DNA from: Elysia chlorotica
Taxonomy: Eukaryota; Mollusca; Gastropoda; Plakobranchidae
Direction: 5' to 3'
Assembly (NCBI GenBank): GCA_003991915.1
Contig: RQTK01000709.1
Location: forward strand, 62,001 to 126,000
DNA: 64,000 nucleotides
Part shown: one piece after another, positions 1 through 14,900 of the stretch
How positions within the stretch are numbered: position 1 is the first letter of the stretch
Layout of the letters: every line of letters starts with the position of its first letter
The notes under the pieces: generated by a model
What the model was told of the DNA's origin: nothing
Database searches by the model: none
What the model saw: the letters and a program-made list of their open reading frames with translations, nothing else
Program-made: the position numbers and the translations under genes

Positions 1-51
1 TCTTCTTCTTCTTCTTCTTCTTCTTCTTCTTCTTCTTCTTCTTCTTCTTCT
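1..51. repeat. (TTC)n microsatellite
   Basis: Uninterrupted TTC repeat of 17 units at the window edge. In minus orientation it is the (GAA)n tail of the LINE remnant next to it. Confidence 0.95.
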
Positions 52-1035
52 TGATCCATCGACGTATGGGCTCTCGCCCCTCGGGTTAATGCCATGTAGT
101 GAAAGTCTGAAAGATGCATGTTTTCCTCAGCTGGTGAGCAGTTGCGTAGAGGATATTATCAAGGTTTGGTCTCAGAGGCCGGAGGGAGGTTCTTAAGTCG
201 ATCAGTTAAGGGCATAAGCAAAGGTGGTGCTCCACCGAATAATACATGTGGCCGCACAGCGGACATATTGGGGAAAGTTGAGGCTGTATTTTGTTTAGAT
301 GGAGGTTCAGTTGCACGTGTCCATTTCTAAGTCAGAAGATTGTGAATTGATATTTTCTGGAAAGGAAGTTGATTTTATCACTTGGGTTTGCTGCGTTTAT
401 GTGTTTAAAGACTGCTCTTGCTGTCATGCTCATGGCCCATCGTCCACCCAATCTTGCTTTATGTTTGTTTTTATGCTTTGCTTTGCAGTGTTTAGTGTAA
501 CAGCTGTGACTGCCTGGTCGTTCCTGTCGATATCCCTATTGTTTTGCGGGTTTGTCTGCTCTGTCATTTCCAGGTGTTAGACTGTCCTGGGATCGATTGC
601 ATTGCCACGTTGGTGCCAAAGGATGCCATAAGGTGGTGCAAGCTTTGCATGATTGTTGTTAAGATTTTGGTTGCTCATATTCTCTAAGACTTGTAACACT
701 GACAAAGGGTCAATGAAAACTACAACGTTTCTTATTTTCGAGGGGTAGGTTTAAAAGATAGTGCTTATGTGGTATAGGGTTGTTTCCATAGCCACCATCA
801 CGGCTTCGTAGTTGGTGCGTTTTTCTCTACATGCAACAGAGAGCTCTTTGGAGCTGCCATCTAGGTACTGAATCAAGGCTCTATATCATGCCTTGGTGGT
901 TCCTTGGAAAGCTGAACCAGCTGTGTAGATGTGTATCCAGTCATTTAGGTAATTATTTACTGTTTTCTGTGATGCAGACATAATTTTAATTGCATCTCAT
1001 GGTTTTGTGCTTTGGTCCCAGAGTTCTTTTCTTAT
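1..1035 (-). mobile_element. Decayed LINE 3' end (RNase H domain, C-terminal Cys/His motif, (GAA)n tail)
   Basis: Read on the minus strand, about 1035 down to 50 translates with a few stops and frameshifts into the end of a non-LTR retrotransposon polyprotein. An RNase H-like start NDWIHIYTAGSA (normally TDGSA, so the catalytic Asp is lost) lies near 910-950. It is followed by TNYEAVMVAMETTLYHIS, then VVVFIDPLSVLQVLENMSNQ, then GNDRADKPAKQ. Further on there is a Cys/His motif CPLCGHMYYSVEHHLCLCP near 210-265. The (TTC)n run at 1-51 is the element's (GAA)n 3' tail. RNase H plus a terminal Cys/His motif fits the I/Nimb group of LINEs, from general knowledge of these families. Several in-frame stops show it is dead. 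It lies downstream of the visible KCC exons on the same strand, so it sits in a KCC intron unless that gene ends here. Confidence 0.8.
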
Positions 1036-1925
1036 TGAAAGTTCTTTCAATTTAGTGTTGGGAGGAATTAATTAATTTACTCTTTGAATTTCTAGTACAA
1101 AGAGAAAGAAAGTTTAGATACCTGACTAAACTGAGTACAAAGAGGTAGAAGGTTCAGACACCTGAGTACAAAGAGGAAGACGGTTTAAGCACCTGACGTA
1201 TGCATCTAGATGCCATACAGTGTAGTTCGGCGTCTGATTCTGCTTCCACTCTGTCTTACAACCCTTGGCAAACAGGTACATGCATGCGTGCGTGGGCATG
1301 ATATGATTCGAGATTTAAAGGTGCTGATGAAAACATATTTAGAAAAGATTAAAAAACCACAACTAAATATCAAAAGGCTTACTGAGAAAGGCTCAACGAT
1401 GAGAGTGGGAGATAAAATTTAGGTGATTTCTAGCTAAAAAAAAAAAACACAGAAAAGGGCAAAGAAAAAAAAGGGAGGGAGAGGGGGTCGCAGAGTACAC
1501 TATACATCTGTGAAAGGGAGACTGATGAAGATAAAAAAGACAGTGATAACAAAGTGGAAGAGAGGATGAGGATATAGGGATAAGAGCCGTAACAGTATGT
1601 TTGTGTGAGCGGGAATTTACAATATGAACCAGTTGCGAAAGAATGGACAATAATGTCCATACTAATGGACAATAATTGCCATACCTAATTATTGCCTTTC
1701 TATTTCTTATGTTTAAGCGTTTTTGTTTTGTTCATTATCCTTTTTTTATTTGTTTATTTGTCTCTTTCTTTTTAGCAGAGGGTGTCAGTTATCAAATAAA
1801 GTATACGGTCACATTTTAAAGAACAATAAGGATGTCGAATCTAGATTTCTGTGTGTCAATACGCGACTGTCTATGACTCAAGCTCTAAACATCAATGATT
1901 CTATTTAACACACGGCTGTACGTAC

Positions 1926-5364
<3,439 letters not shown>

Positions 5365-6882
5365 CTGTTAAGAAAATAATTTTTTCGATGGGAAATAACC
5401 TCATACAATTTATTTTATTAATTTTTATTAATCCTTAGATAGATCTACCTAAAACTGAGGAATATTCCTAAATCTCTCATACTAGCTGGGAACCCACGAA
5501 ATTCGTGGAGACTGTAGTATGGACAAAACTAAAGTACTACAGCTAAATTTAAATTTGCTGAACTAAAAATTGTGTATCTTCAGGATCTATAACTTTAGGA
5601 ACTTAATATGTCTGCTTGAAGAGGTTGCATCAAATTAAAGTAGGCTCAATAATTTATAATCATATTTAATGATTAACCAAGCGTTCTAAGAAAACGGTGC
5701 ACTGTGCGCATTAAAATTTGCGCACGCACTTAGAAAATAAAAAGAATCAATAATTATAGCACTTTCGATTTGTTTGTTGTTCAAGGAAGGGGAGAAAGCA
5801 GTAATTGTTGTCTCTGTTCGTTTTTTTTCCATATATTTTTTGTCTTATTAATTCCTTAATTTTCGTAAAAATATGGCTTAGGCGTTTGATGTTATTAGTT
5901 TTATGACTCTAAAATTCTCTGACCCATTTGAAAGTTTACTGTAAAATTTGGGATTTTAGGGTGGAGCGGTTTGGATTTTATCGCATGTCTAAGTTTGAGA
6001 CGAAGACAATTATAAATTATTTATAGATAACAGCACAACTTTTCGAAAATGTAAAAATGATATTAGTATCTTATCAGTTCCTTGATATTAGTGAATTTTT
6101 TAATTTATATTTTTTAATACCGTAAGATAAAGACCACCCCCTCTACATGAGTAAACTGTGTATGATTTCATGACAATCATAGCCAACGTACGAAAATTAA
6201 ACAGCTTTTTTTTTTACAGAAAATAATCATCGGGTCATGTGTGACAATACCAAATAAAATCTCAGACATAGGTCAGTCGAAAAACAAAACGTTGAGACAT
6301 CCCCGTCATTTATTTTTAAGACAATGAACTAACACAGGTCCTAAAAAATGCTATATTTGATTTATCTCCTACGTTATTACAAATTAATGTCTTTGTCATT
6401 TTCCAGCCTAGGTCCAAAGATATGAAATGGATTTTTCTTTTCCTTCCAGCAGGCCTGAAGCTTTTGGCGTTGCATAGAAACTCATTAAAGCGAATTTCCT
6501 ACGTGTCTAGGTTTGTAAGCTTTCTATAATAACTGTATTAAGTTGTTTGGTTCATCGCATGCCATGTCAGATGGCTAGGCATAACAAACAAAAATTATCA
6601 AAATACAAATCATTATTGTCCGTAGGTTTCCAAATGACTGGTTGCTCATGCTGCAAATCCTCAATTTGCAAAATTTGCTTCACAATTTGCTAAGAAGGAT
6701 CAACGAGTACATATACATGTAGACTAATATTGAGTAATAACAATAGAAGTAATAATAATAATAACAACAACAACAACAAAAAAAAAAAAAAAATAATAAT
6801 AATAATAATAATACAGGAAAAGAAAATCGACCAAAAACCAAACAACAAAAATTAATAACCACTGATGTACGGCAGTGGTTCT

Positions 6883-6952
<70 letters not shown>
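6883..6952. repeat. (TAA)n microsatellite
   Basis: About 23 TAA units. A related A-rich, AAC and AAT stretch lies just before it at about 6750-6813. Confidence 0.95.
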
Positions 6953-8086
6953 TTCTGTCTTCTAATATGTTCTAATTTAGTTGATTTTTTTTCTCAAAGA
7001 CTTAGGCATACTTATTAAGATTTAAAAGTAAAAACTGGCCCTTGATATAGATCTATTTTATAATAATGTTAATCTACTTTTATATCTATAACTAAGGAAC
7101 GTGATTTCTCCACACAGTAGCCTACGTGTATTTCGCTCTTTGTTTTTAAAGAACGCATTAAAAATACCGATAGATTGAATACGACTAAATCTAGATGTTT
7201 TATAAACTCTGTTTGATGTTGTTCGAACCTTTGATATGCTCTTTTGGTGAATAAATCAGGTATAGAAAAGAAATTGGTCGGTTTTGTCCACATGTCTGGG
7301 TCGTATTTCGGGTCCCTTTTTTGAGGGGTCAAAATCAAGGCTTTCGTGTCGGGTGCTTTTAGATGCAAACGGGGCTTTTCCTATTCTACACATTAATAAA
7401 TGTAGGCCTAATTTAAAACTTGGAGCGAATTTTAGGTAAATGATAGCGCTTTTTTATGCAGATACACCTCTCTAACTCCAGATACAGGATGGAGTTTGCA
7501 GAAGCACAAACAGCCTATCCCAACTGTACCTCAAGCTGTGCAATACTAAGTACCCGGTATTGTGATTTGATGGAACAGCTTAAGCATTTTTCTTATGCGC
7601 TCGAAATTTTTTGTATGATTTGAGGAAGATATCAATCGTGAGCGCATTCTCAGCTTGTTGTCATGGAAAGGCAGCTATTGTTTTATCTTTAGCGTGTATA
7701 TTTTTGGGTTGACTTTAATATCGTGGGGTTTTTTTTTGTGTGTGTGTGTTTTATGTCACTCCAAATGTCGCTCCATGAAAATAAGCGTGTGTCATATTTC
7801 AGACAGGCACATATGGACGCAGCAACATCACACGATTTATTGTAAGATCGTATCTCATTTTCGATTTCTTAAGGACACCAGTTGAGTATCAAGACTCATG
7901 TCCTTTTATGACAACAGTCAGGCTCACAGAAAGTGTAACGTCACAACGCTGGGCGGCCCAGGGCCTAGCAGTGCTACTTGTTCTATGCGTATCGGCTAGG
8001 TCTAGAGGAACCGTTTACGGATTATTTTGTTGAGTCAATTATTAACAGCTGCACAATTTTACAAAAAGAAATTTAAAGATTTTATA

Positions 8087-8091
8087 GATAC

Positions 8092-8160
<69 letters not shown>

Positions 8161-8262
8161 GGTAGATAGAGAGAACAATCTAGGCGAGAGAGAGAGAGAG
8201 AGAGAGAGAGAGGACAATCTAGAGAGATATAGAGGGGGTGGGGCGGGGAGAGAGAGAGAGAG
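8087..8262. repeat. (GATA)n and (GA)n microsatellite cluster
   Basis: About 17 GATA-type units (8090-8170), then a GA run at 8187-8212 and another at 8249-8262. These explain the low-complexity minus-strand frame here. Confidence 0.95.
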
Positions 8263-8382
8263 AAGCCAACAGATAGAAGAGTCCACTAATATAGTTCTGA
8301 GTAGAAAGGCAAAGGGAGAACATTATGAAAAAAAATGAAAAGTACATGTAGTTGTGCTGCCGATGGTGGTGGTGATCAAGGC

Positions 8383-8386
8383 AGTG

Positions 8387-8458
<72 letters not shown>

Positions 8459-8463
8459 ATAGT
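8383..8463. repeat. (TAG)n microsatellite
   Basis: About 26 TAG units in an otherwise plain AT-rich stretch. Confidence 0.95.
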
Positions 8464-11400
8464 ATTTTTGAAAAAAGTAATGTACCTATAGAGCGTAGCT
8501 GTCTATGATTTGTGATAAAATTCAAATATATATTTTGAAATTTTAGCCCTTTTTTCTCTAGGACATTGCTGGCAAGAGAGCTGCGTATACTTTTGTCTCA
8601 AGTCTAAGACATGACATTGACATTTTTATAATGTTTCTTTTAGTATGCCCCCAGCCTGTTGCCACTCATAATGATATTTTAATAGATTTTTTACTACATG
8701 TACAATGGAATCTGCATAAGATAAACCCTCTATTTAGACTGCGACTCTATATTTACGATTTCCAAGGCGCTGATTCCCCTTTTTGAAACTTTACGATCAC
8801 TGTAAGATACATGAAGAGGAAATCTCATAATTCGAACTGCTTGGGATTTGATCTAAGCTACTCAGCTTCGAATTAAGAGGATTCCAATTACATAAGGGAA
8901 TATACCTGAACATCAAAAGTATATTAAGTACACAGTTATTGAAAAATGCGTTTATGATATATTTCCTATTGTACCTTCTCCTAAACCCTTTTCTTTTAAA
9001 GGTATGTATTGGGCAGCAATAAGCATTGAATTCTGCTTGATAGATAGTACTTTTGTAATGCCTATTGGTGGTGTGAGCTTCTGATTAAGAAAAACAAACC
9101 AGAAATTTTCGAATTAGTTCGCTTTTAATAGAGCCAAAAAGAAAAGAAAAAACATCCTCTGCAAAATTCCAATTATCAGAGTGTTCTGTGAGGTTACCAC
9201 ACTATATAAACTTGAGGTGAAATTTACATTTAGACTCTTAAAAGGATTTCATGGTAAAACAACATGAATTAAAACTTAATTCATTGAAGTCAAGTCTTTG
9301 CAAAGTTGCAGTATGTCAATAGGACCATGAATAGACAGAAAAGAAACAGATTAATTCCAGAATTTCGGATTTTATTTATGGTGCACTTTGAACTACACGT
9401 ATACCTTCCACAAACGTTTATGAAAATCTGACATAACATTCTGACACTAACAGACCCAATTGGGATTCATATTATAACTTAGCAAGTACATAATATTAAC
9501 AGAAAAAAAGTTAAGAGTTTATACTAAAAAGTATCATGGATTGATCCTATGTTAACACATGAATTCTTACATTCATGAATATATGAAACACATGATAACT
9601 TTATGCATATCATCTTGTGCACAACATGATACCAGGTTTACAAAGATTCCAAACAATTTTCAAGAACTTCATTAAATCCAGATCCCCAAGCCGACTGCAT
9701 AATTAGATCCTACATATGATAAACTGTACCCTGATGCCAGAGCCAACAAGTTGTCCTAAAATTTCTTCAATATGTTTCAAACAGCATGTGGTAAGGAGAC
9801 ATTCATTCAGTTCAGGATAGACGTTTTCAACTGTATTTTGTTAGGGAGAAGGCCCAACAAATGTTCACTTGAAATCAAGGAAGGCAATATATGACTATCA
9901 CAGCTTTGTGAGGATAGCAAAATTTACCTTTTTGGTCTAAGGCAACTTGTCAGATAAAGAATATTACTCAATACACTTAGAAACCCTCAACATGTAAAAA
10001 AAACACATAAAAATATTTAGAGTGAATACTAAAAATCCATATTGGATCAATAAATATTGTCTTTTGACAATATCCTTTAACAAATTTTCATTAAATCCAA
10101 AAAATATTGACCATTCTCTTGCAACACAAGCATGGTGGAATCCTGAAGCATATCTTACAACTCATAGAAAACATTCCTCAACCAGACATTATACCCTTAC
10201 CCCTCTGTAATTTTAAGTGACTAAACAGCTAAAGACATCAGTACAATGTTATCCATTTAAGTTAAACTTAATTTATGATTACCTATTATGGCTTTAAATA
10301 AAATATTTGGAAGGCACCAATTCCATTTTTTTTTACCGTTACATTCACTAAAGATAAAATAAACATTTAGGCAGTCATCATAAGTGGATTCAACTTGAAA
10401 CTTATTTTTTTACATAATAAAATGCACTTAAGCCACAAGTCTAAGAAGAAGACTAGGTGAATATGCACAACTCATACTATTGTACATATATATGCAATAA
10501 GAGTTTGCTAAAATAAATTATTGAAATTATGAGGTTACAAAAGATGGCATTATTCCTAAAAGAAAGAAAACACCATGATTAAAAAGTAATTGGTCTTAAA
10601 ACCCTTTCTTTTTTTTTGGTTTTGTTAAAGAGAGCTGTGGTTAAAAATACAATCTAGAAAGAGAGGCTAGTCGATTGGATTTAAGTAAGAACTTCTCTCA
10701 GTGGACCTGAAGAGCGCAATATGTCTACAAATAAAAAAGTGAACATGCAATGCTCATCTTACTCCCAATCATCATTTTATGCTGTTGCTTTTTATAAAAT
10801 ATTTTTTAACTTAAAAGTTTGAAAGGTGTTCAAAGAACTAGAAAAAAGTAACTTGCATCAATCAAGCAATCTGCGGTTGACTAAAATTTTTAAAAGAAAC
10901 ATTTTTTTATCAAGGAAATAAAAATTTGCCAAGAAGCATGATAGGAAATTAAGTTGAAAGGAAAACATGACAACAATGGCAGGGGTTATCTTTTTTTTCT
11001 TCCAATATTTATATTAGAGTTTTTTTTCTTCTTCATAAAAAACAAAATGTAAGGAAGCTGCTATCAACTTCAAGTTACGGCAACGCAAGTTAAAATTGAT
11101 TTTTTTCCTTTTAATTATTTCTTATCACTCCAAGATATAAAACATCTACATAAATTTCATTACTAACAGTATATAAATTAGCACTGCTTATATATCCTAT
11201 CATTATCATGGTGTAAAAAATGTATAATTCAGCAAGTAAACCTGCTAACCTTTTCACAACTCCCTAAGCCCAGTACAGGCTAACATTTAATGCCTTTAGA
11301 TTAGAAGGCCTAAGGTTATCATTTTTTTCTGTCTATATTCAACAACTAGGCTCACAGACAGGTTCTAATATTTTTTTTTACACAATTACATCAAAGTTGA

Positions 11401-11835
11401 AATGCTCCTTTCACTATGGTAGAGGGGATAACATGTGGTATTATACACGCTGAAACATAAAGAAAAATTCCTAAACAATACATTTAGAGAAAGCAAGAAA
11501 AAAGAGGACTATACATAGATTTTAAATACCATAACTACAAAAACACAAAAACAAAAATGAATTAACGCTGTTGCCACAAGTTCATTAACAAAGTCAGGCC
11601 ACAGTGAGATAAGTCCATCACAGATCTGTTGGGAAATTGGGTATGTACAGATGCATGAATATATACGAGTGATTATAACAATGCTGGTACACATATCATA
11701 AAGCACCAGTCTCATGAAATACAATTGCAACTCCAAATGGTTAAACTGAAATCCAACTACATCTTTTATGACAATAAGCTTTTTCACAGACGTAATGACA
11801 TCGACAGTTGACATTTTCAAATATCAGACAATATT

Positions 11836-11841
11836 TTTATT
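11836..11841 (-). terminator. Candidate polyadenylation signal of the CDYL-like gene
   Basis: AATAAA on the minus strand about 150 nt after the stop codon at 11992. It is the nearest canonical hexamer. Other AATAAA copies lie further downstream (for example near 9370), so the real 3' end is uncertain. Confidence 0.35.
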
Positions 11842-11991
11842 TATAAAATAAAATCCTGATCTGTACACAGAAAATTCCTCTCCCATTTTTTCTTCTTCAC
11901 ACAGACATACACACATAAATTAATATACATGACTCCTAAGTATAAAGTTTAATCATCATAGATCAATCCCTAGATGATTGCAAATGGTTCA

Positions 11992-14900
11992 TCAAAACGT
12001 AAGATTTTTCTCATTGCTAAGGTAGGCCTCAATGGCCCTCTGGCAGTCAATTGAGAGCCACCTCTCTAGCAAGAGGTTGCACTCTGTCTCATTGGTCAAC
12101 TCCATTTTTGTGCGATGATGGCTGCGAATCAAGAGCTTGGTAGCTTCTAAGGCCTGGTGAGGAAGAAAATAAAATATTAAGAACAAGACCTCGACAGCAC
12201 AAATAAAGCTGAAAGATGTTAAGTCTAACTTCATATAGTTTCCAACTACCATTCATCGAGAAAAAAAATCTTATTAGCATTGATAATTAAGAATGTGATT
12301 TCACTAAGACCTATGTAAATTTTCCAGATACACGAATTCCACTTGAGGTTTTACTTAGCTCACTAAGAGACAGAGCCTTCAATTGAGTGAGTTATGCTTA
12401 ACGGTGTGGATATTCTAATTACCAAAATTATAAAGCAATCCAACAGAAAATAAAGGCTATAATAATTTTTTTTAAATCAAAACAGCGTAAGAGTCAATAA
12501 CTTCACCATAAAAACTTTTTACACTCCTCAAAAAAATTTCCCATTAGTTTTTGTTCCTTTCAAAGTTTTCAATTCCTTAGTAACCTACCAGGACCATGCA
12601 ATGGGTGCATTTTCTTGACAGTAATTCCAATTTTACGAAGAGTTTTGTAGCTTTCTATGAATCTTGATCATTTTTTCATTTTAAAAGTTTATAAAGATCT
12701 TAGGATGGGCATGTTAGTATTGTTACCTAAACATTTAGAAAAACCTTTTTACACACCCGCTGTAGTGCCTAAGATTTTAACACATCCTAATTTTTAGGTT
12801 ATGATGAATCCAAGTAAATAATTCATATTTTTGTTTTTCTGTGTGTGTTAAAATGGGTATAATCTTTGAGTACATGAGTGATTCTCATTTGTGTACAGTG
12901 TAATGAGCCAATCTCTACAGGTTGATCATCAGGATTTCGCAAATTTTGATAAGTTGTGAAAAAAGAATTAAACCTCTGTCACAAATCGTGTAAACACAGC
13001 GCCATATTTTCCTACTGCACAATATTGTGCATGATTCAAACTAAGGACCTAGACATTTTCCCAACATAATTTAATGTCTCAGAATGAACCGTTTGGAAAA
13101 TAATTAATAAATTGTCAAATCATTCTACTGTGCGTCATTTCATCACGTCCTGTGTTCCCCTCTCTAACGTTAAGAGGGCCAATCTGGCATTTTTAAACTG
13201 CTGAGCCTGTCAAGGGAATACACAAAAAGATTTACGGTTCACGGAACCACTATCGAGGAGCAAAAATGACTGGCAGGTCTCCAGTGGAGTCTAGATCTAT
13301 GTGTGTCATATTTTGAGTCACAGTAACGTCTAAGCGCAGTATTTAGATTTAACGGTTCTGAATGACTGAAGTGCATAATTACACACGGAGGTATCGGACC
13401 GTCACCTTTTAAAATATTGTTATCAAGTAAAAATAACGAAACTACCCATCATCGACTCAAATGTGTTGAAATTGTGTGCGTAATCATCATATCCAACCAT
13501 GGAAAAGCATAGATCTAACAAGAGCTGTTCGCTGTGCAAAGCTAGCTTGGATATTATTTGTCCACAGCAAGTATCTTTAAATGACAGATACAGCATTTAA
13601 ATCTAATTCTTGATTACTGATAAGGAACTTCCAAACAAATCCAAAATTATATGGACATGATGATGACGCAACATTTTTGTTTGTTTTAAACCATGACATT
13701 CCTTTATGTTTAATGTACTGAATTACATTTAGACACTAGAAACGACTAAAAATGCACATTCCTCTTTTCATTTACTTGGACGTATTTTAAAAATCGAATC
13801 GAGGTATGTAGGCCAGGTTAAAGAGTTATTATTTGTTGTTGTTGTTGTTATTAGTCCAGTAGCCTCTGAGCTTGCGCTCTTTTGCCTAGGGCCATGAAGA
13901 AAAAGGCAGCAGTTCTCTGTAGCTGCGCTGAGGTGGAGTATAAAGCCGTTTGTAGGTTAGGTCTCATAGGGAGGAAAAGTTGTCTTTGTTAGATGGCATT
14001 CACTTTTTCACAGGAAAAATCGTCGTGCTATGACCTCTGGTGCAGTGCGTCATTTTTTAGACCTGTAAACACAGCGCCATGTTTTCCTAATGCACGATAT
14101 TGTGCATGATTGAAACTAAGGACCTAGACATTTTCCCAACATAATTTAATGTCTCAGAATGAGTCGTTTGGAAAATAATGAATAAATTGTCAAATCTTTC
14201 TACTGTGCGTCATTTCATCACGTCCGACCTGTGTTCCCTCTCTAACGTTTATTTGGCCAATCTGGCATTTTTTAACTGCTGAGCCTGTCAAGGGAATACT
14301 CAAAAAGATTTACGGTTCACGGAACCACTATCGATGAGCAAAAATGTCTGGCAGTTCTTCAGTTGAGTCTAGATCTTTGTGTGTCATATTTTGAGTCACA
14401 GTTACTTCTTATCGCAGTATTTAGATTTAACGGTTTTGAATGACTGTAGTGCATAATTACACACTGAGGTATCGGACTGTCATCTTTTCAAATATTTTTA
14501 TCAAGTTAATATAATGAAACTACCCATTATCGACTCAAATGTGTTGAAATTGTGTGCGTTATCATCATATCCATCCATGGAAAATCATAGATCTAACAAT
14601 ATTTGTTTGCTTTGCAAAGCTAGCTTTGTTATTATTTGTCCATAGTAAGTATCTTTAAATTATAGATACAGCATTTAAATCTAATTCTTGATTACTGATA
14701 AGGATCCAAAATTATATGGACATGATGATGACGCAACATTTTTGTTTGTTTTAAACCATGACATTCCTTTATGTTTAATGTACTGAATTACATTTAGACA
14801 CTAGAAATGACTAAAAATGCATATCTTGTCCAAACATTCTCTTTTCATTTACTTAGACGCATTTTAAAAATCGAATCGAGGTATGCAGGCCATCATAGAG

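Larger units (their letters stand above)
5365..11991. other. Upstream of visible KCC exons to CDYL 3' end: no gene recognised
   Basis: AT-rich DNA with microsatellites described separately. No reading frame shows a family match. The minus-strand frame at 7069-7368 (99 aa) has no recognised motif and no clear flanking exon structure. The part nearest KCC probably holds its missing 5' exon and promoter. From about 9100 to 11990 the plus strand is A-rich, so a minus transcript would be U-rich, which could be extended 3' UTR of the CDYL gene; that is inference. Confidence 0.5.

Noticed and set aside
7069-7368. 99-codon minus frame with a partly charged composition
   Set aside because: No recognised family, no convincing splice sites, and single occurrence; length is not unusual for chance in 64 kb.
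8059-8286. Leu/Ser/Tyr-rich minus frame
   Set aside because: Generated by GATA and GA microsatellites.
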